Part shown: positions 48,075-58,819 of the stretch, one piece after another
Layout: every line of letters begins with the position of its first letter
How positions within the stretch are numbered: the stretch's first letter is position 1
DNA from: Linnemannia elongata
Taxonomy: Eukaryota > Mortierellomycota > Mortierellomycetes > Mortierellales > Mortierellaceae
Length of the DNA stretch: 64,000 nucleotides
Assembly: GCA_036320915.1 (NCBI GenBank)
Contig: JAXBDG010000008.1
Location: 1,426,001-1,490,000, forward strand
Direction: 5' to 3'
Translations under genes and position numbers: made by a program
Notes under the pieces: model-generated
Database searches by the model: none
What the model was told of the DNA's origin: nothing
What the model saw: the letters and a program-made list of their open reading frames with translations, nothing else

Positions 48075-51000
48075 AGCAATCGTGCTTGCACGAGTGCTCT
48101 GGCTGTGTGTATTCACAAGCGGATGTGCAGTTCTCGAGCTTGGTGGGAGTTGCTCCAGGTGTAGTACACTCATAAAGGGCAGTCGGTTCAAGCTTGCAGC
48201 TCTGAGCGAACGCAGAACCGCAAGTCTATTGACAAACGATTCAATTGAAGAACATAGTTGTTAGCTAACGAAACATATCAATAATTTGCATGAACATCAT
48301 GTCAATGCTCGACTCCACAAGGGGAAAGGTATACCTTATGGTTGTCCTTGCAGGTACAAGAGTCACCGCACTTCGCAGGTTCAACAGCGTCAGCCTCCAT
48401 AAAGCCAGCTGGAACAACTGTCTCGGAAGTTTCGTCAGCAGCAGCAGTTGGATCGACGCCCTTGATGCAGAGCTTGTCGCCGCAGTCCTCTGCAAGAACT
48501 GGATCCTCTCCATTCTTGCAGTTGTAGACAGCATTAGGAATGAGGTTGCACTTGTCGGCAAACGAGGATCCGCAGACTGCAACATCGGTAGTACACTTGC
48601 ATCCAGTCTTGCACTCTCCATCGGCACATCCCTCGGGGCATGTAGTGATGGCTGTGTGGTTGGGGCACATAACGAGGTCGTCGGGTTTGTAGTTGCATGC
48701 AGGCGGGAAATTGCTGCCGCAGGTAGGTTTCTTGCCAACACACTCGCAGTCGTTCGAGGCTCCGCAGACATCGTTTCCTCCAGCGACCGAGGTACAGATC
48801 GACATTGGGTCGCAGGCCTCCTTCTTGGTAGGGGTGGTCTTGTTTCCGGTGCAGGTGTAGAGCGAGTTGTCCTCAAAGTTGCACTTGGGTGGGAAGGTGC
48901 TACCGCAGGTGTCGCCGTTCTTTCTGCAGGCGCATGGGTCGATCTTGCACTCGTCGCTGCCATCCTTGACCGTACATTCGGTTGTGCATGTCTCCTTCTC
49001 AGTCGGTGTAGAGTTGATGGCATCGCAATGCATGAGAGTGTTTGCCTTGTAGTTGCAGGCTGCATCAAACGTAGACGAGCAAAGCTGTAAGGAAGAATGA
49101 AATTGAGTAGAAAGAATAATAAAGAATGTGTCAGTGTTAGACAGGTACAATATCTTGAAGTAGACTTATAAAAACCAAAGGTGTCGATACTTACATCCTC
49201 GTTGGCGACCTTGCAAGCGCATTTGTCGATACAAAACTCATCGCCAGTGGCATTGGTTGGAGGCTTGTTGTTGGACGAGCAAACGCCAGGGTTGCAGTCT
49301 TTCTCCTCCTTGGGGACTTGGCCAGTGGCACAAGAATAGAGAGTGTTGTCCGTAAGTTTGCACTTGTCGTCAAAGGTGATTCCGCAGTGCTTGCCGTCAT
49401 CCTTGCAAACGCACTCCTCAGGCGTACACTTGGGTCCATAGGTATGCACCTTGCAGGTGTCGGGCGCAGTGCAATCTTCGACCTTCTCGGGCTTGCCGCT
49501 AGCTCCGCACTTGTAGACTCCTTCGGCGGGAAGCTTGCAGGCCGGGGTAAAGTCCTTGGAGCACTTAGTGTCGGTTCCGGTACACTCGCAAAGGTCCTTG
49601 CAGACTGCTGGTTGATCGGCGGCAGGCTTGTCGCAGATCTGGTCCTCTTTGCAGGTCTCTTGGACTTTGGGCGCGGCACCTTTGCCAGAGCACGAGAGGA
49701 TGGTCTCCGCAGGAGTATCGGCGGGGAACACCTTCTTGCAAGTGTCAGAGAGACTCTTGAAGCAAATGGCTTTATCGTCGGTACAGAAGCACTCTTCCAA
49801 TGGTGGAGTAGTATCGCAGGAGTCCAGACCGGGCTGGGCTACACAGACATTAGGGTCGCAAGTCTGGGGATCCGTAGGTTTGGCGCCAATAGCAGTACAC
49901 TTGTAGAGAGATTGCTTCTCAAGGCCGCAGCGCTCGGGGAATGTAGAACCGCAAACCTAATAATTGCAGGGAAATAAATAGTCAGTTGTGAATACTGGCA
50001 GCTTGGAAACGCTCGGGTAGCGAATCATTTCAAATACGCAATGTATATGTCCCAACGTACAAGGTCATCGGCGGTCTCACAAGCACAGTCCTCGGCACAG
50101 GTATCAGTAGCAAGGGCCTTGAACACGGCAGATGCAGCGCCCATTGCAGGCGGAGATCCCGTGCAGTGGCCAGGCAAGCAGTCCTTCTCGAAGACAGGGT
50201 CGCCACCCTTGGTGCACTTGTAGAGCGACGTAGCACTCAGCTTGCAGGAAAGAGGGAAGATGGATCCGCAAGAAGTGCCATCCTCGCTACACTTGCAGTT
50301 GCCACAGAAAGCGCCACTACCGTTAGACACACACTCAGTGCCGCTCGGGCAAGTCTTGTCCTTAATGGGCTCACCACTGTCCGAGCACTTGTAAATGGTG
50401 TTCTTCTCCAGCCCACAGTTGTCCGGGAATTCGTTCGAGCAAACAACCGCCTTGCCTGCGCAGTTACAGCTGTTGCCTCCACACTGGGCACCGTCGGCAT
50501 GGCTGATACAAACAGTTCCTGGGATACAGACTTTCTGGACCTTGGGAGTAGCTCCAGCAGCATCGCAAAGGTAGATAGTCAAGGCGTCGACCGGCAAGGA
50601 TTCGACCGTCTTGCACTCAGCAGGAAGCTCAGAACCGCACACTCTGCCAGCCGCCTTGCACGCGCATGGGTCCTTGGCGCACTCGTCGGCAGCGCCATCA
50701 TCATTAACCTTGCATCCGTTAGCGCACTTGTCCTTAGGGGTAGGATCGGAACCGGCAGCAGAGCACGTGTAAAGGGTCTCCTTGTCGAATCTACAATCGT
50801 CGGCGTACTCCTTTCCGCAGATAGGCTTGTCGTCCTGGCAAGTGCAGTCAGTCTTTGGTGGCGTACACTCGTCGGGTCCATCCTTAATCGTGCAGGAACC
50901 ACTCGGGCAGGGCCTCGTCGCGATCGGACTAGAATCCTTGCCACCGTCGCACTTATAGAGAACATTAATATCATACTTGCAAGTCTCTTTGAAAGCAGAG

Positions 51001-54000
51001 CCACAAACTGGATCGCCGTCCTTGCATTTGCAGTCGCGGGTGTCAGTGTCAGGTGCGCATTGGTCGGAGGCACCAGCGATGATAGAGCATCCCTTGTCGC
51101 AGGTCTGGCCAAGGACAGGATCTGCTCCGGCAGCTGAGCACGAGTAGAGAATGTTATTCTCCAACTTGCAGTCAGCGCCAAAGGCTGAACCGCAGACGTC
51201 TGAGTTGTCCTTGCACTTGCAGTCGTCTTTGCATCTGTCAGCAACACCAGCAGGATTGGTCACGCAGGCGCCAGAAGCACATTTCTCATCGAGGACTGGA
51301 TCCTTACCGGCACCTGAACACGTGTAAAGGGTACCGCTGTCGAGCTTGCAATCAGCGCCAAAGGCTGAACCGCAGACGTCTGAGTTGTCCTTGCACTTGC
51401 AGTCGTCTTTACATCTGTCAGCAACACCAACAGGATTGGTCACGCAGGCGCCGGAAGCACACTTCTCACCGGGGACTGGATCCTTACCGGCACCTGAACA
51501 CGCGTAAAGGGTACCGCTGTCGAGCTTGCAGGTAGGGTCGAAGTTGGATCCGCAAATAGCCTTGTTGCCCGGGCAAGTGCAGTCAGTAGGTGGCGTGGGC
51601 TTGCATCCGTCGTCGCCAGCCACGATTATACACTCTCCAGCTTTGCACTTGTCGCCAGCGATAGGCTTGGAGCCCTTGCCGCCAGCGCACTTGTAGACGG
51701 TATCCTTGTCGAGTTTGCACGATGGTGGGAAGGTAAAACCGCATGCAGCAGTTGAATCCTTGCACCCACATGGGTCTTCGGTACACGCATCGTTTCCGGG
51801 CTCGGACGTGCACTTATTGGAAGCACAAACCTCCTTGAGTTGGGGGGTTGATCCAGCGCCATCCTTGCAAGAGTAGATCGCGCCGATGTTGAACTTGCAG
51901 TGGGATGGGAAAGTGTTGCCGCAGACCTCGTCGGTGTCAATGCACAGGCACTCCTTGCCATCTCCGCACCTGTCATCACCAGGGAGAATAGTGCAGACCC
52001 CGTCCTTGCATTCCTCGATGAGTGTAGGCTCGGCGCCCTTGCCATCGCACTTGTAGAGTCCTCCCTCCTTCAACTTGCAGTGATCAAGGAACGAGTAACC
52101 GCAGGTCTAAGAAAAGTTAACATACAAGACGAGTTAGCATACAACAGAAAACAGAGCGTCTGATACAGAGTGAACACCATAGTAGTAAAATTTGCATATA
52201 CTTACAGGTCCTTCGCCAGAGCAAAGGCAGGAGTTCGTGCAGGTGTCATCGGCCATCTTCTTGAAAATGACAGCAGCAGCCCCAATCGATTCCTTGGAGG
52301 CAGAGCAGCGCTCAGGGTAGCAGTCGCTCTTGGGAACTGGGTCGCCGCCCTTGGTGCAGGTGTAGAGGACCGTGGACTTGAGCTTGCACGATAGACGGAA
52401 GGCCTCACCGCAAACTACTCCATCCTTGTGGCACTTGCAGTCATCAGAGGCGCAAACAGCTTCGTCGCCGATAGCGAGGCAAACTTTTCCAGCAGGGCAG
52501 GTCTCGACTTCCTCGGGCACACCAGTTGAAGAGCACTTGTAGATGTTGTTCGCTTTGAGGCTGCAGTCAGCGGGGAAAGCATCCGAGCACCGCTCAGCCT
52601 CGCCCTTGCAAGTACAGTCGGTACCACCGCAGGCAGCGCCTTGGGGAGCCTCCTTGCTCTGGCAAATAAGACCGGATGGGCAGATAGCCTGGATTTCAGG
52701 AAGTGTGCCTTTGCCCTTGGGGCAATAGTAAATGGCGCCCTTTTCGACGGCAATCTTGCTTTCGCACTCCTTAGGAAGGTCGAAGCCGCAGACAGAGTTC
52801 CAGCCTTCGGGGCATGTGCACTTTTCTTCAATGAAATCAGTGCCACACGTATCGTCGCCGACGTTGACGTTGCAACCAAAGGCGCACTTCTCGCCAGGGG
52901 TTGGCTTGCCGGTCGCTCCGTCACACTTGTGAATGGTGTCCTTATCGTAACCGCAGCTGTCGGGATAGGTTGATCCGCAAGCAACGCTCTTGCCTTGGCA
53001 ATCACAGATGTTGGTAGTGGTGCACTTGTCGTTAACAGCCTCAGCCTCAAAGACGGCAGCAGCGGCAGCCATCGAAGCCTTGGTTGCAATACATCCCTTG
53101 GGGCTGCAGTCCTCCTTAAAGACTGGAGGCTCTCCCTGTACGCACGTGTAGAGATTAGTGGTCTTGAGCTTGCACGAAAGAGGGAAGACTTGACCGCAAA
53201 CGACTCCATCGGATTTGCACTTGCAGTCGTTGTTGGTGCAAATAGGTCCGTCGCTGAGCTTGACGCAGGATTCCGTGGTGTCGCAGCTCTTGACCTTCTC
53301 AGGCTTGCCTCCGGGAGTGCACTTGTAGATGGCGTTCTTCTCCAATTTACATCCATCCTTGAACGAGCTCGAGCAGACTTCCTCATTGCCGGTGCAGTCG
53401 CAAGTATCTCCACCACAGGCAGCACCCTCAGGAGCGTCCTTCTTGATGCAGACAGAGCCAGGCGGGCACGTGGTCAACTCTTTGGGCTCGGTGCCAGTAT
53501 TACCAGGGCAGTGGTAGATCTTGGTGTGATCTGCCTTGCACTCCTTGGGGAGGTCTGAGCCGCAAACGGGTGAAGTGCCGGGGGTTGGGCAGGTACATTT
53601 GCTGGTGGCGCAATGGTCTTCGCCGTTGGTAACAGTGCATCCGCCCTCCTTGCAGTCCTCGCCCTTGGTGGGAGTAGCTCCATTGCCATCGCAGTTATAA
53701 AGGCTGTTGGGCTCCAACTTGCAATCAGGGCTGAAGGTAGAGCCGCAAACCTACATGGACATAATTATATTAAGCCGAGATTAATACTTGACCAAAACAC
53801 CGTACAACAAAACCTAACAACGTTAAAAATAAAAATGACTTACTGATCCCTTGCCAGCGCAAGTACACTCCTTGTTGCAAACATCGGCAGCGGCAGCAGC
53901 CTCGAAAATAGCAGAAGCAGCCAATGAAGCCTTGGATGCCGAGCAGTGGCCAGGAGCACAGTCCTTCTGGAAGATTGGCTCACCATCCTTCGTGCAGGTG

Positions 54001-57000
54001 TAAAGAACAGTGGTCTTGAGCCTGCATGAGAGTGGGAAGACTTCACCACAGACAGTACCATCATCAGAGCATTTACAGTCATTGCTAACGCAGCCGGCAC
54101 CATCACTGACAGACACGCAGGTCTTGGTGGCATCGCAGACCTTGACCTTCTCGGGCTTACCACTAGCGGTACACTTGTAAATCGTGTTCTTCTCGAGACC
54201 GCACTCGCCAGGAAATTGGCTCGAGCAAACTTCGTTATCACCCTTGCAGCTGCAATCGGCGGCACCACAAGCAGCACCCTCAGGAAGAGGCTTTTTAATG
54301 CATATTGTACCAGGCTTGCACTCGGACAGAGGCTTGGGCTCGGTTCCGGAACCACCGGGGCAGTAGTAGATCGTGTTTGCTAAAGCATTGCATTCCTTGG
54401 GAAGTTCAGCGCCGCAAACAGGGGCGGTTCCAGATCCAGGGCAAGTGCACTTGGAGGTCGAGCAGCTATCGTCTCCGTTACTAACAGTGCATCCTCCCTC
54501 CTTGCATCCCTCGCCAAGGACGGGGGTAGCACCGGGGCCATCACACTTGTAGAGAGTGGATGGCTCGAGCTTGCACACAGGGTCGAAGGTGGAACCACAA
54601 GCGGGACCCTTGGTACCGCACTTGCAGTTCGGGATACAAACATCTGCTGCTGCAGCATCAAAAACTGACGCAGCGGCCAGCTGAGACTTGGAGGCAGAGC
54701 AAAATCCGGGAGCGCAGTCCTTCTGGAAGACTGGAGCCTCGCCCTTCTTGCAAGTGTAGAGAGCAGTGGTCTTGAGCCTGCACAAGAGGGGGAAGATCTC
54801 GCCGCAGGATATACCATCCTCGGTACATTTGCAGTCATTAGAACCGCAGCCAGCTCCATCACCAACAGATACACAGGTCTTGGTGGCATCGCAGACCTTG
54901 ACCTTCTCGGACTTACCACCAGCGGTACACTTGTAAATCGTGTTCTTCTCGAGACCGCACTCGTCAGGGAATTGGCTCGAGCAAACTTCGTTGTCACCCT
55001 TGCAGTTGCAATCGGCGGCACCACAAGCAGCACCCTCTGGAAGAGGCTTCTTAATGCACATAGTACCAGGCTTGCACTCGGACAGAGGAACGGGTTCAGT
55101 TCCGGAACCACTTGGGCAGTAATAGATCGTGTTAGCTGTAGCCTTGCATGAGCTAGGAAGCTCGGAACCGCAAACAGGAGCGAGACCAGTTCCGGGGCAG
55201 GTACAAGTGCTGGGGTTGCACTTATCGTCACCATTGTTGACAGTGCATCCTCCTTCTTTGCAGACCTCGCCAGGAGTGGGAGTTGAACCGCTGCCATCGC
55301 ACTTGTAGAGTGTGGATGCCTCGAGCTTGCACTCGGGTTTGAATGTAGAGCCGCAGACCTATTGCATGTTGAAATTCAATAAAGGCTGGTGAGTGCAAAA
55401 TTTACATAGAAAATGGCCCTCACTCCAAGAGGGTGTTGTATATAGCTATCAATACTTACTGGACCCTTGTTCTGGCAAACACATTCTTTGGTACAGACAT
55501 CGGCAGCGGCAGCAGCCTCGAAAACGGCAGCGGCGGCAAAGGATGACTTGGAAGCAGAGCAGAATCCGGGAGCGCAGTCCTTCTGGAGAACGGGGTTGCC
55601 ATCCTTCTTGCAGGTGTAGAGAGCAGTGGTCTTGATCTTGCAAGAAAGGGGGAATACCTCACCGCAGACAGTTCCGTCATCAGGGCACTTGCAGTCGTTG
55701 CTTGCACAGACGGCGCCATCACTGAGCTTGACGCAAGATTTGGTGGTATCGCAGACCTTGACCTTCTCGGGCTTACCACCAGGGGTACACTTGTAGATGG
55801 TGTTCTTCTCGAGGCCACACCTGTCAGGGAACTGACTTGAGCAGACCTCTCCGTTGCCAGTGCAGTCGCAGTTGTCAGCACCACAAGCAGCACCTTCGGG
55901 CGAATCCCTCTTGATGCAGATGGTACCAGGTTTGCACTCAGACAAGGGCTCGGGTTTGCCTCCAGAACCGCCGCGGCAGATGTAGATAGTGTTGGCGTTA
56001 GCTTTGCAAGACAGAGGGAGCACACTACCACAGACAGGAGCAGTTCCGGATCCGGGGCAAGTGCACGTATCGGTGTTGCACTTGTTGTCGCCATTGTTGA
56101 CTGTGCATCCTCCCTCCTTGCAGTCTTCACCGGGAGTAGGAGTAGAACCGTCACCATCGCACTTATAAAGAGTCGACGGCTTGAGCTTGCAGTCAGGGTT
56201 GAATGTGGAACCACAAGTCTATGTAAACAAGTCAGTATTTAAAACAGTGGTCAGCCTAAGAACATTTTCATCTTTTATGTGACAGGCAGATGAAAAACAA
56301 ATTCAATTGAAGCGCAGGTATTGTTTTTGACTTACTGGACCCTTTCCAGAGCAAGTACATTTTTCAGCACACTTGTCATTGGCAGTGGCGGTGAAAACGA
56401 GTGTAGCAGCAAACTGGGCTTTGGAGGCAGAGCAGCGGTCGGGGAAACAATCCTTTAGTAATTTAGGATCGTCGCCCTTGGTACAGGTATACAAAGCAGT
56501 GGTCTTGAGCTTGCAGGAGAGAGGGAAGATCTCGCCGCAGGAAGTACCGTCCTCAGTGCACTTGCAATCAGTGTTGGTACAGCCGGCGCCGTCACCAACT
56601 TGCACACAGGCCTGGGTGTCCTTGCAGGTCTTGACCTTCTCGGGCTTACCGCCGGGAGTGCACTTATAAACGGTGTTATCCTCCAATTTACATTCAGCGA
56701 GGAACTGGTTGGAGCAGACCTCTTTGTCGCCTGTGCAATCGCAGGTACCAGATCCGCAAGCAGCTCCCTCGGGTGAAGGCTTCTTGATGCACACAGTACC
56801 GGGCTTACACTGAGACAAGACCTCCGGCTTGGTACCAGAGCCGCCGCGGCAGATGTAGATGACGTTGGGCAAGGCATTGCACTCTTTGGCGAGATCGTGG
56901 CCGCAGATGGGGTCAAAGCCAGAACCGGAGCATGTGCAGGGGTCAGTGTTGCACTTGTCGTTGCCGTTGTTGACCGTACATCCTCCTTGACCGCAAACCT

Positions 57001-58819
57001 CGCTAGGAGTGGGAGTGGAACCTTCGCCGTCGCACTTGTACAAGGTCGATGCTTCGAGTTTGCATTCGGGCTTGAATGTCGAGCCGCAGACCTATTGCGC
57101 AAATGCAAATAATATCAAGTATGAATAATCATAGGCATATGTACCAAGGAAACAGTAGAAAATAGGATCTCAAAGCATTCATTGTAGCCATGACTTACTG
57201 GTCCCCTTCCAGTGCAAGTGCACCGCGGGACACACTTATCGTTGGCAGTCGAGGTGAAGACGGCAGCAGCAGCCAACTGGACCTTGGAGGCAGAGCAGCG
57301 ATCAGGGAAGCAATCCTTCAGAAGGACTGGGGGTTCGCCTTTCTTACAGGTGTAAAGAGCAGTGGTCTTGATTTTGCAGGAGAGAGGGAAGATCTCACCA
57401 CAGGACGTGCCATCTTCAGAGCACTTGCAGTCATTGTTGGAACAGCCGGCACCGTCACCGACAGACACGCAGGTCTTGCTGCTATCGCAGGTCTTGACTT
57501 TCTCGGGTTTACCACCGGGAGTGCACTTGTAGATTGTGTTCTTCTCCAATTTACATTCATCAAGGAACTGACTCGAGCACACTTCGTTGTCGCCCTCACA
57601 GTCGCAGGTACCCGATCCACAGGCAGCGCCTTCAGGTGAAGGCTTCTTGATGCACACAGTGCCGGGCTTGCACTCGGACAAGGGTTCGGGCTTAGAGCCC
57701 TTACCACCGCGGCAGATATAAATAGTGTTGGGGTCAGCAGAGCAGGAGGCGGGGAGATCATGCCCGCAGACTGGGTCGTCACCAGTTCCGGGGCAGGTGC
57801 AGTCGCCTGGAGGCTCAATAGTGCCACCGCAGATCTTTGCATCGACAAGGACAATAGCTGGGGGCTCGCCGATAGCACTACAGCGGTAGTGGGTCTTGGC
57901 ATCAAAGTCGCATCCGTAGAGCTTGGAACCGCAGAAGTCACCGACGGCAACGCAGAGGTTCTGGTAGAGGTGCTTGTTTTTGTGATGATGGTGGTGACCG
58001 TGACCATGGCCATGACCATGCTTCTTGCCATGGTGGTGCTTGCCATGGTGGTGGTGGCCGTGATGGTGGTCCTTCTTGTGCTTGCCGTCGTTGTTAGTGG
58101 CTTCAAACTCGTTAGCACGTTTGGCTAAGATCGTCTCGCCAGACTCCTCGGTATCTTGGGCAGCCAAGGCACGGGCAGCGGCACAGTTGGAGGGGAGATC
58201 CTTGGAGCAAGGAGTGTCCATGACGATGTAGACCTGCTCGGGAGGAATGACATTGTTCTGGGCTTCGAAAGTGGCTTGATCCTCCTTGGTACTGTGGATT
58301 ATGATGGGAGAGAACTTCCGAGGGCAGCCGATCTTGTCGATAATATACCCATCACAAACAAGGTTGATCTCCTTGTCTATTTTATGGGAAGCATGAGAGG
58401 TGAAATGAAAGAGTGGGGAAAGGAATTAATCCACGTTAGATCACCTGCAAGACGCGAAATTAAGTTGTAGTCGTCATTTGACGCGCGCACACTCGGAGCT
58501 TAGTAAACGTAGAAGAATGAGGACAGGGAAGGATCAACGTACCGATTTGCACCTTGGGGGGTTTGTGACGGTGGGGCTTCTTGTGAGGCTTCTTGTGGTG
58601 GTGCTTGCCATGATGATGCTTTCCATGGTGTTTGTGGTGGTGGTGACCGCTGTGGTCATGGTGGTGCTTCTTATGACCGTTGGTCAGCGCCTCGTAGTCT
58701 TGGTTGGATGGGTTGACTACGTCCGGGGCTTCCTGTCCAAGGACAGAGCGCATCGAGACAAGGCAGGTAACGCTGGCGATAGCCACCAAGGTAGTTAAAC
58801 GCCGCGAAAAGAACTTCAT
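46402..58819 (-). CDS. Giant secreted modular cysteine-rich protein, family not recognised
   Basis: Twelve exons on the minus strand: 58819-58543, 58376-57199, 57091-56336, 56218-55460, 55358-53844, 53750-52206, 52106-50061, 49956-49195, 49084-48335, 48225-47379, 47236-46548, 46428-46402. They total 11151 bases, close in frame and encode 3716 residues. A signal peptide (MKFF start, hydrophobic to about residue 28) leads into two His/Lys/Gly-rich tracts with a Kex2-like Lys-Arg between them. About 48 cysteine-rich units follow, with consensus C-x-C-x6-C-x7-C-x9-C-x12-C-x4-C-x10-C and a conserved LY-x-C. A C-terminal domain of about 500 residues (exons 10-12) has eight N-x-S/T sequons and long Gly/Ala/Ile-rich hydrophobic helices. 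The cysteine spacing resembles peritrophin-type chitin-binding cores, but homology is unproven. Extracellular or wall location is inferred. The tiny last exon is the weakest part. Confidence 0.8.
51181..51540 (-). repeat. Recent 180-base tandem duplication inside exon 7
   Basis: 51181-51360 and 51361-51540 align without gaps. Over the first 170 positions I count seven differences (about 96 per cent identity), all transitions. Each copy encodes one 60-residue unit, so the duplication is in frame. Confidence 0.9.
53844..55358 (-). repeat. Tandem 756/759-base module pair without an intervening intron
   Basis: Exon 5 contains two complete ABCD modules: 55358-54603 (756 bases) and 54602-53844 (759 bases). 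The junction GP-ACGSTF sits exactly where other modules carry an intron. Parts of the two modules (for example 54184-54366 and 54940-55122, offset 756) are nearly identical. Confidence 0.85.
57952..58819 (-). other. Signal peptide and histidine-rich N-terminal region of the giant protein
   Basis: Exon 1 encodes a hydrophobic leader ending near SVLGQ, then an HHHK/GKHHH-rich tract. Exon 2 encodes about 70 ordinary residues with three cysteines, an LAKR site suited to Kex2 cleavage, then a second tract of His/Gly repeats (HGHGHGHGHHHHH near 58000). Such tracts can bind Zn, Cu or Ni, or be charged at low pH. The role here is unknown. Confidence 0.7.

Larger units (their letters stand above)
48075..57960 (-). 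repeat. About 48 tandem cysteine-rich coding units in four-unit modules
   Basis: Each unit starts near a (V/I/S/T)C(G/S) dipeptide and has about 60 residues. Four subtypes recur in order: A (CGSTF), B (CGHDL/CGSDL, with Tyr-Cys and a KPGT-C-I-K segment), C (CSSQF, GLEKN-TIYKC) and D (CGEIFPLSC with an Ala-rich insert). Exon 2 has a degenerate A plus BCD; exons 3 and 4 have ABCD; exons 5 and 6 have ABCDABCD; exon 7 has eleven units; exons 8 and 9 have four each; exon 10 has one. Counting was by eye. Confidence 0.85.

Noticed and set aside
48290..53558. Several plus-strand frames of 100-320 codons over the cysteine-rich gene
   Set aside because: They recur at the same offset in each repeat unit, as expected of reverse-strand shadows of a tandem coding repeat.
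48075..57960. CRISPR array or satellite DNA
   Set aside because: Repeats are in-frame coding units with conserved cysteines and diverged synonymous sites, not direct repeats with unique spacers.
46402..58819. Reading the minus-strand locus as several small adjacent cysteine-rich genes
   Set aside because: Every segment between stops is bounded by good GT/AG sites in matching phase, only the rightmost begins with a signal peptide, and the internal ATGs are not near unit starts.
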